From Phytomonospora sp040655735 (GTDB lineage: Bacteria; Actinomycetota; Actinomycetes; Mycobacteriales; Micromonosporaceae): a stretch of 56,823 bases of DNA. The notes beneath the pieces are model-generated. The model was not told the origin of the DNA, did not search any database, and saw only the letters and a program-made list of their open reading frames with translations. Where the stretch lies: assembly GCF_040655735.1 (NCBI RefSeq), contig NZ_JBFAKK010000024.1, positions 1 to 56,823 on the forward strand, given 5' to 3'. Of the stretch, positions 1 to 8,036 are shown in pieces. The position numbers were made by a program, and so were the translations under genes. Position 1 is the stretch's first letter. Each line of letters begins with the position of its first letter.

Positions 1-2
1 GC

Positions 3-227
3 TCCTGGGGGTACTTGCGAGGGGCAGACAAGGAAACCTCCTACACGGCCTATCAGACCATGATCAAAAGCCTCCGAGCAGCCGGGGGAACCTCAATGGG
101 ACCTGCGAACGTATTCGTCCGTGACTCCAAGGACGCCAACCATCAGGGTCACCCGGTCTTGAGTTCAGACATCATTGCCTGGGCCGGCTTCCTGGTCGAT
201 CTCAAGACACAACGGCTTGTCCGGTAG
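3..227 (+). CDS. 3' part of an unknown gene entering from the left edge
   Basis: The reading frame is open to the window edge and stops at 225-227, so at least 75 C-terminal codons are present and the true start lies outside. An internal TTG at 15 could start a 70-residue product, but no ribosome site is visible there. The peptide ends in a hydrophobic stretch (IIAWAGFLVDL) and I recognise no family. It converges on the minus-strand gene that stops at 241, only 13 bases away. Base usage is less GC-biased than in the rest of the window, as in the following CBASS genes, so it probably belongs to the same acquired segment. Confidence 0.45.
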   Translation, partial: SWGYLRGADKETSYTAYQTMIKSLRAAGGTSMGPANVFVRDSKDANHQGHPVLSSDIIAWAGFLVDLKTQRLVR

Positions 228-240
228 TCGAATACCCGCT

Positions 241-1020
241 CTACAAGCCCGGACGCGAGTGCGATCGAACGAACGCAAGTTCCTCTTGCACAAAGTCGTA
301 CAGCTTCCCTTCCTCTGCGCAGATGAAAAATGGGAGCGCAGCCTCACGTCCGGGCTGGTATCTGTAGAGGCACAAAAGAGCTCGTCGGTCAAACTGGTAG
401 AATGAGTACGGCCGGTGACCCTTAAGATAGAAGATCTGCACCCGATCTCTGTACTGGCCTGTGCGCAGGCCTTTGTATGCACGGCTCGCTTCTTGTATCT
501 TTTGCTTCACAACATCGCTCGTGTATCCGAAGATGAGCGCTAGATACTCGACGGTAGGGTCGTCCTCAGCGTCGGACAGGTAGACGCAAATCTTAGCGCC
601 TTTATCCCGCGCTCTTTGAAGATAGCCTTGATTGGCGCGGTGCCAGCTCAGACCCCAGGCTACTACGATGTCGATTTTCCGCGCCCCTTTAAACAAACCG
701 TCCCACTCAGGGCCGCCAGTCGCATCGACACCGATACAACGGAGGCCTGTTTGCCGAAGATCCTGTGAGAGGTGGGCGACCTCAAATACTTCGCGCGCAA
801 AGTGCCTTTTGGCAAACGTCTCCCATACGAGCGTAAAGATGCCGAGCGCAAGGAGTACACCGCCTAGCGCATTGGCGAGTTCGCTCCAAATCCAGGTTCG
901 CTCTACCCAATCTAGCTGCGCCAACCAGACGGCGGCCAGCCCTACCCCCGCTACACTCAAGCTGAGAATGCACGCTACTAGCGTAGTAAGCCTTCGGTAC
1001 GGTGCGAGATGATGAGTCAT
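241..1020 (-). CDS. Two-helix membrane protein with a PLD-like cytoplasmic domain
   Basis: 259 residues from ATG at 1020; a start at 1101 would add 27 residues but has no better ribosome site. Two hydrophobic helices are visible at about residues 11-36 and 47-67, followed by a soluble alpha/beta domain with the pattern IDIVVAWGLSW and ICVYLSDAEDD. That pattern resembles the strand-helix repeats of phospholipase D-fold proteins, but no complete HKD motif (HxK plus D) is visible, so catalytic activity is doubtful. It lies divergent from the CBASS operon across a 600-base gap and shares its lower GC content. Two-TM proteins with a sensor or effector domain are common in anti-phage islands; a defence role is inference from position and architecture. 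Confidence 0.6.
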   Translation of the reverse strand: MTHHLAPYRRLTTLVACILSLSVAGVGLAAVWLAQLDWVERTWIWSELANALGGVLLALGIFTLVWETFAKRHFAREVFEVAHLSQDLRQTGLRCIGVDATGGPEWDGLFKGARKIDIVVAWGLSWHRANQGYLQRARDKGAKICVYLSDAEDDPTVEYLALIFGYTSDVVKQKIQEASRAYKGLRTGQYRDRVQIFYLKGHRPYSFYQFDRRALLCLYRYQPGREAALPFFICAEEGKLYDFVQEELAFVRSHSRPGL

Positions 1021-1624
1021 CGGCGCCCCCGTGTGGACGCGGCCGACCAAGGTGGCCGACCTGGATTTCGAAGAGCTAGAGCCTCTACTCCATAATCGCA
1101 CATGGCTCCCACACAGGGATCTTCCTCAGCGATCTCGTCCGCTCAAGATTCGTAATACGCCACTCCAGCACCACCAGCCAGCCTCGTCATCAGGCGATGC
1201 CCTCGTCGCAGGCGCGCGCGGCGAACGGAGCGTCTTGCCCGTCGATCATCGAATGATGGCGGCCACAACCACCCGGGCATCTCCGCCGCTATCTGATCTC
1301 ATGGAGGGATCATGCGTGGCCGTGTCTCCATGCGTGCCAGTGCAGGGCGGGGTATCTGCCCAATCGCGCAGGCTTTTCTTCCCAAATAGCTTTCAATTCT
1401 AGAAGGTTAGTCTCCGAACAGAGCGCCGAACAGCCATGAAGGGCCTCCATACATCCGATGTGGGCTCTTCGCAGCCAGCCTAGGGTGACAGTAGTTCACT
1501 GATTACCCGTTTGATTCGGCCACCGCGGCCAGTTCGATCGGGCTCCAGGGCCCCCACAAAGGCCCGAACCTATTGATCATCTAATCATGCTCCGAAAAGT
1601 TAGGCGATCAATCCGTGACCGCCT
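1021..1624. other. Divergent intergenic region between the membrane protein and the CBASS operon
   Basis: No convincing gene is present; the open frame at 1031-1402 has no family resemblance and codon use unlike its neighbours. The last 60 bases before the CBASS start are AT-richer and contain a 7-base inverted repeat, ATTGATC at 1572-1578 and GATCAAT at 1606-1612. It flanks the likely promoter area and could be an operator. Promoters for both divergent transcripts must lie here, but I cannot assign -10/-35 boxes with confidence. Confidence 0.4.
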
Positions 1625-2833
1625 GTGGCTCGAGAGGTGGAGGTTCCCTTGGCAATCTCCGAAGTGGAACGTCTCAAAGTCTGGGTTCGGTCGGGAGGTC
1701 GGTGCCAGATCTGCGGCACGTACCTTCTCGAGGGAAAGTTGACGTACCAGGACTTCACTCTCGGGGAACTAGCCCACATCGTGGGGCGTGACACGGCCGC
1801 CGGCTCCCCGCGCGGTCAAGATCCGCTTCCGATCCAGAAGCGTGACCGTGCCGAGAACCTCATGCTGCTATGTCGCGGCGAGCACAACGAGATCGACCGT
1901 GCAGGCGCTCTGGATCTGATGACAGTGGACCGCCTCCGCAGATTGAAGCAGCAGCGCGAGGAGTGGATCCACAGGTTGACCGGACTTCATCCAGCAGCCG
2001 GTACTGCAGTGATTCGTCTCATCGGAAGCGTTCGTGGCCACGAGGTCGAACTTACGAAGGCAACCACCGCTGAGGCCGTGATCCGGTCTGAAGGACGCTT
2101 CCCGGAGTTTCCGCTGAGCCTGCACGGCGACGGTTTCGAGGTAGACGTACGTCAGATACCTGGTGAGGATCCGGCGGACGCGGCCTACTGGCAGCAGTGC
2201 TGTCGACAGATTGATCGGGTTCTGGAGCATCGCCTGGGGGACGCTCTCAGGCAGGACGCTGTTGAGCACGTGAGCGTGTTTGGGTTCGCGCGGCTACCGC
2301 TTTTGGTCTACTTTGGATCTAAGATCGATGACACATTCGCAGTTACGATCTACCAGAGGCACCGCAGCACTCAGAGCTGGGCATGGCCAGAGTCTGATGA
2401 ATCCGTTGTGGAGTTTCGCGTGGAAGCCGAGAACGGCACGCAGAAAAATAAGGAAGAAGGCGTGCTGTTGCTGAACGTCTCGGGAAGTGTCCAAGAAGCT
2501 GAACTACCTACCAGTCTTCAAGACCTTCCGCTTTGGAGGGTGAGTCCCGAAGGCGCAACGCCTTCGATTGACATCATCGCTACTATGCACACACTCGACG
2601 CTTACGCCTCCACCTTGCGATCACTCATGTCTACGCTTGAGGCTGAGCATAAACAAATCAGGCGGCTACATGTACTAGCCGCAGTGCCCGTGTCTGCCGC
2701 TCTAGCGCTGGGCCGACTCCATGATGCAAATGTGCACCCGAGTTTGGTCATTTATGACCGCAGCGATGGTAAATATACCAATGCTCTCGAACTTAAAACA
2801 AGCCCCAGCGTTCCGAATGGAGACCTCGTCTAA
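1625..2833 (+). CDS. cap5: CBASS effector Cap5: HNH endonuclease-SAVED fusion
   Basis: 402 residues from GTG at 1625. The N-terminal third is an HNH nuclease: zinc pair C27-x-x-C30, then H51 in ELAHIVG, N78 and H87 form the HNH signature. The C-terminal half (about residues 200-400) has the character of a SAVED domain, the CARF-related sensor that binds the cyclic nucleotide made by the partner CD-NTase. In characterised Cap5 proteins, ligand binding to SAVED drives oligomerisation and the HNH domain degrades DNA, killing the infected cell. Its TAA stop region overlaps the ATG of the CD-NTase by one base, so the genes are translationally coupled. The length matches known Cap5 proteins and I see no truncation. 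The GTG start is not supported by a strong ribosome site and may be adjusted. Confidence 0.9.
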   Translation: MAREVEVPLAISEVERLKVWVRSGGRCQICGTYLLEGKLTYQDFTLGELAHIVGRDTAAGSPRGQDPLPIQKRDRAENLMLLCRGEHNEIDRAGALDLMTVDRLRRLKQQREEWIHRLTGLHPAAGTAVIRLIGSVRGHEVELTKATTAEAVIRSEGRFPEFPLSLHGDGFEVDVRQIPGEDPADAAYWQQCCRQIDRVLEHRLGDALRQDAVEHVSVFGFARLPLLVYFGSKIDDTFAVTIYQRHRSTQSWAWPESDESVVEFRVEAENGTQKNKEEGVLLLNVSGSVQEAELPTSLQDLPLWRVSPEGATPSIDIIATMHTLDAYASTLRSLMSTLEAEHKQIRRLHVLAAVPVSAALALGRLHDANVHPSLVIYDRSDGKYTNALELKTSPSVPNGDLV

Positions 2834-3834
2834 TGCAGCTCGCCGATCACTTCAACGTACTACTGCAGGATACAGTCAACCTAAGTCAATACAAGCTCGA
2901 TCTGCTGTGCGAGCGTGTCGACAACGTGTACAAGGCACTCAAGGCCGATGAGCAGATCGGTTCAATGATCATCGGCAAGATGCCGCAAGGCTCCTGGGCT
3001 CACAGAACGATCATCAACCCGGTCGGCGACAACGAGTTCGACGCGGACTTCATGCTCGATATGAGCGAATGTCCAGAGTGGACGGGCAGTCCAAAGACGT
3101 ACATCGATGAGGTCTATGCTGCCTTGAAGCGCCACAAAAAGTATCGCAGTATGCCGCTATCCCGAAAGTGTCGGTGCGTCCGGCTTGTCTACTCGAACTC
3201 AATGCACCTCGATATCGTGCCGCACCTGAATTTCTCCGACGGGCGCGAGGTGATTGTGAATCGTGACGAAAACACGTGGGAGTCGACCAATCCACAGGGT
3301 TTCACGGAATGGATGAAGAACAAGGATGCCCTCGCTAACGGAAACCTTCGAAAGGTGATCCGGTTGCTGAAGTACCTGCGGGATCACAAGAACTCATTCA
3401 CCGGGACTCGGTCGATTCTCTTGACTACCTTGCTTGGTGATCAGGTTCAGGAGTTCCGGAAACTCCAAGACCTCAGCTATTACAGCAACGTGCCCACCAC
3501 ACTGCTGCACGTGGTCAAAGACCTCGACGAGTGGCTTCAGGCGCGACCGTATAAGCCGTCCATTGCCGATCCGTCGGGTTCGGGCGTGACCTTCGATCAC
3601 CGCTGGGAGCAGTCGACCTACAGCTACTTCCGCGACCGCATCCATGCTCACGCCGCAGAGATCGAGGAGGCCTACCAGGAAACCGACAAGGATCGCAGCG
3701 TGCAGTTGTGGCAAGACCTCTTTGGCGACGGGTTCAAGCCCCCCAACACCTCGTCCAGCAGCGCGAAATTCCCGGCAGCGGCAGCGGCGACGGCCACCAC
3801 CTCCATAGTCGGGCGGTCAGGCCGCGCCGGATGA
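2833..3834 (+). CDS. CBASS CD-NTase (cGAS/DncV-like nucleotidyltransferase)
   Basis: 333 residues. It should synthesise the cyclic di- or oligonucleotide second messenger that activates Cap5. The nucleotidyltransferase core is visible: G53-S54 (QGSW), then the metal-binding pair D70 and D72 in EFDADFMLD, and the third carboxylate D127 in MHLDIVPHL. The C-terminal 30 residues are a low-complexity Ser/Ala/Thr linker ending in GRSGRAG, so the protein finishes with a glycine. That suits the known chemistry in which Cap2 adenylates the CD-NTase C-terminus and conjugates it to a target. The 3' end overlaps cap2 by four bases (ATGA at 3831). The clade is not assigned. Confidence 0.9.
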   Translation: MQLADHFNVLLQDTVNLSQYKLDLLCERVDNVYKALKADEQIGSMIIGKMPQGSWAHRTIINPVGDNEFDADFMLDMSECPEWTGSPKTYIDEVYAALKRHKKYRSMPLSRKCRCVRLVYSNSMHLDIVPHLNFSDGREVIVNRDENTWESTNPQGFTEWMKNKDALANGNLRKVIRLLKYLRDHKNSFTGTRSILLTTLLGDQVQEFRKLQDLSYYSNVPTTLLHVVKDLDEWLQARPYKPSIADPSGSGVTFDHRWEQSTYSYFRDRIHAHAAEIEEAYQETDKDRSVQLWQDLFGDGFKPPNTSSSSAKFPAAAAATATTSIVGRSGRAG

Positions 3835-5582
3835 CGAGGCGTCACCAGCTGACGGGTTGGCAGAAGCAGCTGTTGGTGGAGCTGAAGGAGTTGGCGAGGC
3901 AGCGACCGAGCGAACTACGCATCCTCCGACAGCAGCTCGACGCGGGCGGAGATGCCCTGTTTCGTGTCGGGCTCCATACAGCTGGTATCCCGCGGACCAA
4001 GGGCGGCTTGCGGATTCAAGACGATGAGGAGTTCATCCTTCGCCTTCGCTCCTCGCCGTTGCTGCCGCCAACCGTCGAAGTCGATCACTTCAGGTTCCTT
4101 GGCCACCCCCACGTGCTTCAAGGCATCCGACTGTGCATCTACCTGGATCCCTCTCGCGAATGGCAGCCGTGGCTAGGCATTGCTGGTCTTCTGACCCGTC
4201 TCTGGGATTGGCTCACGGACGCCGCGGGCGGCAACTTTGATGCCTCCACGGCCATGTACCACGCAGTTGGAGGCGTGCTCCACCAGACGGCCGGGACACC
4301 GACGATCGTGGTCCGCGATGCTGGTCCCTTGAAGCGCTACCAGGCCATCACCCTTGTGGCGCGATCAGATCACCGATTCGACCTGACTTGGTCGAAGGCG
4401 GCGCTCGGTCATCACACTTTTGCCTTCACTCTCGAAGGCGACCTGCCCTTGGGCGCAGCCACCACGTTTGCGGTGTTCCTCTCCCGGTTGGACGGCCCGG
4501 AGCAGGACGGTTTGGGTGCCGGTGCTGCTCGGGTTTCGATGCCGTCGCAGGCCTTCCTGACCATGCTGCTTGCCAGCGCGCTTCGGAACCCAGAAGGCAG
4601 CGAACAGTACTTCGTGGTCGCAGTGCCGCACCCTGTTGGCGGACCGGCTCACCTCTTGGGTGGCCGACTTCCATCTTCGACTGCCGACGATCTGCGGAGA
4701 CTCGCCCGGGAACAAGGCACGGGGGTTGACCTTGCCCCAGCAAAGATCAAGACCGAGATTTTGATTGAGTGGTGCAGTATGTCCGATGAACGGCAAGAGG
4801 TCACGACGCGCCGTGACGATCGCCGGCCCGTTAACGGGTTCCTTGGCAAGAAGGTCCATGTGTGGGGATGCGGGGGGCTCGGCTCTTGGATCGCAGAGTT
4901 CATCGCACGTGCTGGAGCCACCGAGATCACGGTTTGCGATCCCGGAACGATCACCGGTGGCTTGCTCGTTCGCCAGAACTACGTTGAAGATGACATCGGC
5001 CTACCCAAGGCCGATGCCCTCGCCGCGCGCCTGCGCTCGATCAGCGACGATCTGACCGTAGCCGTCGCATCTGGGAGTATCCCGGATGCTCCGAAGACGT
5101 TTCTGGCAACCGATCTGATTGTCGACGCAACAGTCAGCAACAGCATCGCGATGTACCTCGATGCGTTTGCTGATGAACCACAGCGGAGGGCCGTGATCGC
5201 CCAGGTCTCGACCGACTCCGACTCTGGGACCTTGGGAATCGTTAATCTCTGTGCCTTGGATACGAAACTCGTCCCGTCCGAGATCGACCAAGGAGCTGGA
5301 CAGGCGATCTTGGGCAACAGCAAGCTTGAGCTGTACCACCCTCTTTGGCAGGAACCGACAGACAGTGCTGAACTGGTTCCAACCCGAGGATGCTCGGTCC
5401 CGACTTTCCATGGGTCAGCCGCTGACCTTGCCGCAGTCGCCGCCACGCTGGTCAGTCTGATGGGGAGCCACCTGCACCCAGCGCAGTCGATCATCTCCGG
5501 GACACACCTTATTGCGTTGCCTCACGCGGCCCACGGCCCTCGGCACTACTTCCATCCTGCTGATGCTGGCGGCAGCGAGTAG
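3831..5582 (+). CDS. cap2: CBASS Cap2: fused E2-E1 ubiquitin-type ligase
   Basis: 583 residues from the ATG at 3831 that overlaps the CD-NTase stop; the frame is open further upstream, but only within cdn. The N-terminal E2-like domain carries the expected cysteine in RLCIYLDP (C102) followed by the conserved tryptophans. The central-to-C-terminal E1 domain shows the adenylation loop GCGGLG (about residues 346-351) and a catalytic cysteine in RGCSVPTF (C521). In type II CBASS, Cap2 forms an acyl-adenylate with the CD-NTase C-terminus, passes it through E1 and E2 cysteines, and conjugates it to a target, which primes second-messenger synthesis. All key residues are present. The usual fourth gene, the JAB-type Cap3 deconjugase, is not downstream; the next gene is on the opposite strand. 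Confidence 0.9.
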   Translation: MTRRHQLTGWQKQLLVELKELARQRPSELRILRQQLDAGGDALFRVGLHTAGIPRTKGGLRIQDDEEFILRLRSSPLLPPTVEVDHFRFLGHPHVLQGIRLCIYLDPSREWQPWLGIAGLLTRLWDWLTDAAGGNFDASTAMYHAVGGVLHQTAGTPTIVVRDAGPLKRYQAITLVARSDHRFDLTWSKAALGHHTFAFTLEGDLPLGAATTFAVFLSRLDGPEQDGLGAGAARVSMPSQAFLTMLLASALRNPEGSEQYFVVAVPHPVGGPAHLLGGRLPSSTADDLRRLAREQGTGVDLAPAKIKTEILIEWCSMSDERQEVTTRRDDRRPVNGFLGKKVHVWGCGGLGSWIAEFIARAGATEITVCDPGTITGGLLVRQNYVEDDIGLPKADALAARLRSISDDLTVAVASGSIPDAPKTFLATDLIVDATVSNSIAMYLDAFADEPQRRAVIAQVSTDSDSGTLGIVNLCALDTKLVPSEIDQGAGQAILGNSKLELYHPLWQEPTDSAELVPTRGCSVPTFHGSAADLAAVAATLVSLMGSHLHPAQSIISGTHLIALPHAAHGPRHYFHPADAGGSE

Positions 5583-5626
5583 GCCGTTCCCGCCGCCCAG
5601 GCGCCGGACAGTACCCATCGTTTGGG

Positions 5627-6070
5627 CTAGATTCGCTCGTTCGGGTCTCGCATCCGAACCCCTCGCTCCCGCAGCCGACTTCGCACCGTCTCCGCGTCGA
5701 CCTTGAGCCGGTCGCCGATCCGCGCTAGCGACCAGCCAGCCTCGTAGAGTCGAGCCGCCTCATCGACCTGCCCAGCTGCCAGCCCTTGCATCCGCATAGC
5801 CACGCCATGCTTCTTCAAGATCCGGCCCACTGTGTTGCGATGGACCCCGAACTTTGCCCCGAGCTCGCGTGCTGTCGACCCGGCAAGGTAGCCGGCCACA
5901 ACCTCCAGCTCCTGCTCAGGTGTCAGGTACTTCTTCTTGCCGGGCAAGGGTTCGATGGAGACGGCATCCGCAGGCACGGCGACCTCAGATAGATCTGGGA
6001 GCTTCCGTAGCAGCGCCTCTAGCGCCTTGAGCTCGTACTTTACGTTGTAGTGGCGTCGCCCAGGCTGCAC
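5627..6070 (-). CDS. Double helix-turn-helix DNA-binding protein
   Basis: 147 residues from ATG at 6070. Two helix-turn-helix units are readable, at about residues 50-92 (LTPEQELEVVAGY...VHRNTVGRILKKHGV) and 103-140 (EAARLYEAGWSLARIGDRL). Both resemble the C-terminal HTH repeats of serine recombinases and transposase-associated helpers, but no recombinase catalytic domain is attached. It is convergent with cap2, 44 bases apart, at the boundary where base composition returns to the window norm. It may regulate, or be a leftover of, the mobile element that brought in the defence segment. Function is inferred only from the motif and location. Confidence 0.7.
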   Translation of the reverse strand: MQPGRRHYNVKYELKALEALLRKLPDLSEVAVPADAVSIEPLPGKKKYLTPEQELEVVAGYLAGSTARELGAKFGVHRNTVGRILKKHGVAMRMQGLAAGQVDEAARLYEAGWSLARIGDRLKVDAETVRSRLRERGVRMRDPNERI

Positions 6071-6087
6071 CGAGAAGTAGCAGGTCA

Positions 6088-6120
6088 GAGGCCGGTTTCC
6101 CAGGATGGGGAACCGGCCTC
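6088..6120. terminator. Strong 14-bp hairpin, candidate terminator or element boundary
   Basis: Arms 6088-6101 and 6107-6120 pair with a single mismatch around a 5-base loop (AGGAT). There is no U-run, as is usual in high-GC actinobacteria. It sits 18 bases upstream of the HTH gene start rather than behind a surviving gene, so on the plus strand it may be the terminator of a gene that has been lost. Confidence 0.6.
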
Positions 6121-6397
6121 GAGATCATTTGCCTCGACAAGGCACGTGAACGGCTGCACGCGATCCTTGTCGGCCCGACAGCCGGGCGAGCGCCCCGCGA
6201 GGCGATGATCCCGGCATCCCGCACCCGGCGAGGACCTGCCCGATCCGAGCACTTCGACTCACTCCCGGCACCAATCTCGACTACCTCGACGAGGTCGGAT
6301 CCTTCGCGTAGGTGCTCGGCGCTTCGTTAAGTCTCGAGGTCGCGACCGCCACCACGGCACACGTGGCCGAGTCGCAAAGGCTGCAATCGAACCGTGT
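6121..6397. other. Gap after the defence segment; no gene seen
   Basis: About 280 bases between the hairpin and the zinc-ribbon gene. Short frames exist in several phases but none shows a family signature or a ribosome site. The stretch may be residue of the island boundary. Confidence 0.35.
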
Positions 6398-7207
6398 CTA
6401 CTCCCCCGCCTCCACCACGATCCCGCCGAAACGCGCCTCCTGCATGTGCGCCGGGCGACCGTCGATCAGGCAGCGTCCGGTGCGCGTGACCTCGACGCAC
6501 TCCTCACGCACGCCGTCGGGCGTATCCGTGTAGTGAGCGACCATGCCTCCGCTGAGGCTCACGTTCGCCCCGCTGACGGGACGCCCGGCCGAGTCGGTGG
6601 TCCGCGCGAAGCAGTGGTCGCAGACCGAGCGCGGATACCGCTCCGCGTGGACGGATGGTCGTGCGCACAGCGGGCAGGGATGCGTGTACCGGCGGCCGGG
6701 TTCGGGGCTTTCGAGGAGCTGGTCGTTGCCTGCTAGGACACGACGGCCGTCCTGCCCGGGACGCGCAAAGCGCCGGATGACGAGGAGGACGTACTCCGCG
6801 TGGTCGGCCGTCGCCGCATCCCGGGTACTCACCTCCGGATAGACCGCGATGCGGTCGGCACCGGAGGCGAACGCGGCCAGGGCGAGCCGCTGCGACGGCC
6901 CGAGCTGCTCGTCGGAGATCACGCGATGGGCGTGGGCGTGGCGAGCGAGGTGCTCAGCGATGACGCCGTCGAGCGACCAAGTGCCGTCGATCAGGCCCGC
7001 GGCCACCACGCCTTCTGGGGTGACCAGTACGTATCCGGGGACGTCGCCCCAGTCGGCGGGAACCACCTGGGTGAACGCGTAGCCTCGGCCAAACCGTGCC
7101 GCCTCCAGCTCCTCGTGCGGGTAGGGCTGGACGCTGTCCGGGTTGCGGGAACCCTGCCGGGCCAAGCGGAGGGCCTCGCCGCGAGTGAAGGGTGTCTCGG
7201 AGGTCAT
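6398..7207 (-). CDS. Hypothetical protein with C-terminal zinc ribbon
   Basis: 269 residues from ATG at 7207. A much longer open frame continues upstream to 7642 but runs across the divergent SCO4848 gene, so the ATG is preferred. The first 170 residues form an unassigned mixed alpha/beta region. The C-terminal part carries CPLC (C178, C181) and CDHC (C196, C199), a four-cysteine zinc-ribbon arrangement, followed by a beta-rich tail. The gene is divergent from SCO4848 with 79 bases between start codons. I do not recognise the family; a structural zinc site is the only supported property. Confidence 0.7.
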   Translation of the reverse strand: MTSETPFTRGEALRLARQGSRNPDSVQPYPHEELEAARFGRGYAFTQVVPADWGDVPGYVLVTPEGVVAAGLIDGTWSLDGVIAEHLARHAHAHRVISDEQLGPSQRLALAAFASGADRIAVYPEVSTRDAATADHAEYVLLVIRRFARPGQDGRRVLAGNDQLLESPEPGRRYTHPCPLCARPSVHAERYPRSVCDHCFARTTDSAGRPVSGANVSLSGGMVAHYTDTPDGVREECVEVTRTGRCLIDGRPAHMQEARFGGIVVEAGE

Positions 7208-7286
7208 CGGGGCATCGTATGCACGGCGGGCCCCGGCGTGCGTGGCCACCGCACCGGCGCAACGGGCCTGGGGCATACTGCCGAGC

Positions 7287-7508
7287 GTGAAACTCTCGCG
7301 GCGATGGTCGGTGTTCCTGCTCCTGGTCGCGCTGTGGAACTGGGTGATCTGGCCCAGATTCGCGCTGGCGATCTGGAACGACGAGCGGTCCTGGGACGGG
7401 TCGGCGCCGACGTCGTTCCTGTACGTGCACGCGGTGCTCATCATCGGGTCGCTCGTGCTCGCGAGCACGATCGGCTGGCTCGGGGTGAAGGGGCTGCGCA
7501 GACGCTGA
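7287..7508 (+). CDS. SCO4848-family small membrane protein
   Basis: 73 residues from GTG at 7287, with the family's typical opening MKLSRRWSVFLLLVALWNW. Two membrane helices are visible at about residues 8-28 and 44-66 with a short loop containing WDGSAPTSFLYVH, ending in a positive RRR tail. Length and layout match the actinobacterial SCO4848 family, whose function is not established. A CATACT hexamer lies seven bases before the GTG, so the transcript may be leaderless; that is inference. Confidence 0.85.
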   Translation: MKLSRRWSVFLLLVALWNWVIWPRFALAIWNDERSWDGSAPTSFLYVHAVLIIGSLVLASTIGWLGVKGLRRR

Positions 7509-7667
7509 CAGGGGGCTTCTTCGAGCCACGACCGGAGAGATCCCGCAAACGCGCGACCTTGCCCTTTCGGGAATGCGGACCTTCCCCTCCGCGGGGAGAC
7601 TCGCCGCTGACATCGGCGCCGCGAAATGCTTGGCTTGTGCATCGTCCACCTGCTCTGGAGGATTCAC

Positions 7668-8036
7668 ATGGCGAGCAAGGCGATTCGGGTCGAGGTCAGC
7701 AGGGAACTCGCCGAGCTGCTCATCCGAGACGGTGTGGCGACCGAGCCCGAGGGGCGGCGAAGTTCGGGCTGGGCCCTGGTGATCGACGTCCTGACCCCCG
7801 TCACCATGGTCATCTCGCTGTTGCAGGCCCCGCAGACGTTGGCCGACGTCGCGACGCGCGTCTCTCTGCTCCTCAACAGGCCCGCGCGGTCCAGCGGGGG
7901 TCAGGGCGTACAGATCGACGCGATCGGTCCCGGCGGGCAGTTGCGGGGAACCTTCCCCAGCGGCGCGACGGTCGCCGAGATCACCGAACTCCTCGCCAAG
8001 ACCGTCTTCCCGCCGTCGGACGACGGTTCGCCGTGA
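7668..8036 (+). CDS. EACC1-like small partner of a CHAT effector
   Basis: 122 residues from ATG at 7668 with a GGAGG site at 7657-7661. The layout is a short N-terminal strand-helix (RVEVSRELAELL), a central hydrophobic stretch at about residues 35-70, and a C-terminal beta/helix unit (VQIDAIGPGGQLRG followed by TVAEITELLAKTVF). This is the organisation of the effector-associated constant component 1 family, small invariant proteins encoded next to variable effectors in actinobacterial conflict systems. Its TGA overlaps the GTG of the CHAT gene (GTGA), which supports a functional pair. A regulatory or sensor role for the effector is family-level inference; the family call rests on pattern, not a search. 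Confidence 0.7.
   Translation: MASKAIRVEVSRELAELLIRDGVATEPEGRRSSGWALVIDVLTPVTMVISLLQAPQTLADVATRVSLLLNRPARSSGGQGVQIDAIGPGGQLRGTFPSGATVAEITELLAKTVFPPSDDGSP

Noticed and set aside
241..1020. Catalytically active phospholipase D
   Set aside because: No HKD motif; only the strand-helix pattern is PLD-like.
1031..1402. Possible 123-residue gene in the intergenic region
   Set aside because: No ribosome site, no family resemblance, composition like noncoding sequence.
6800..8032. Upstream extension of the CHAT protein to a 1134-residue protein
   Set aside because: It runs antisense through the zinc-ribbon gene and over SCO4848 and the EACC1-like gene; the GTGA start at 8033 explains coupling.
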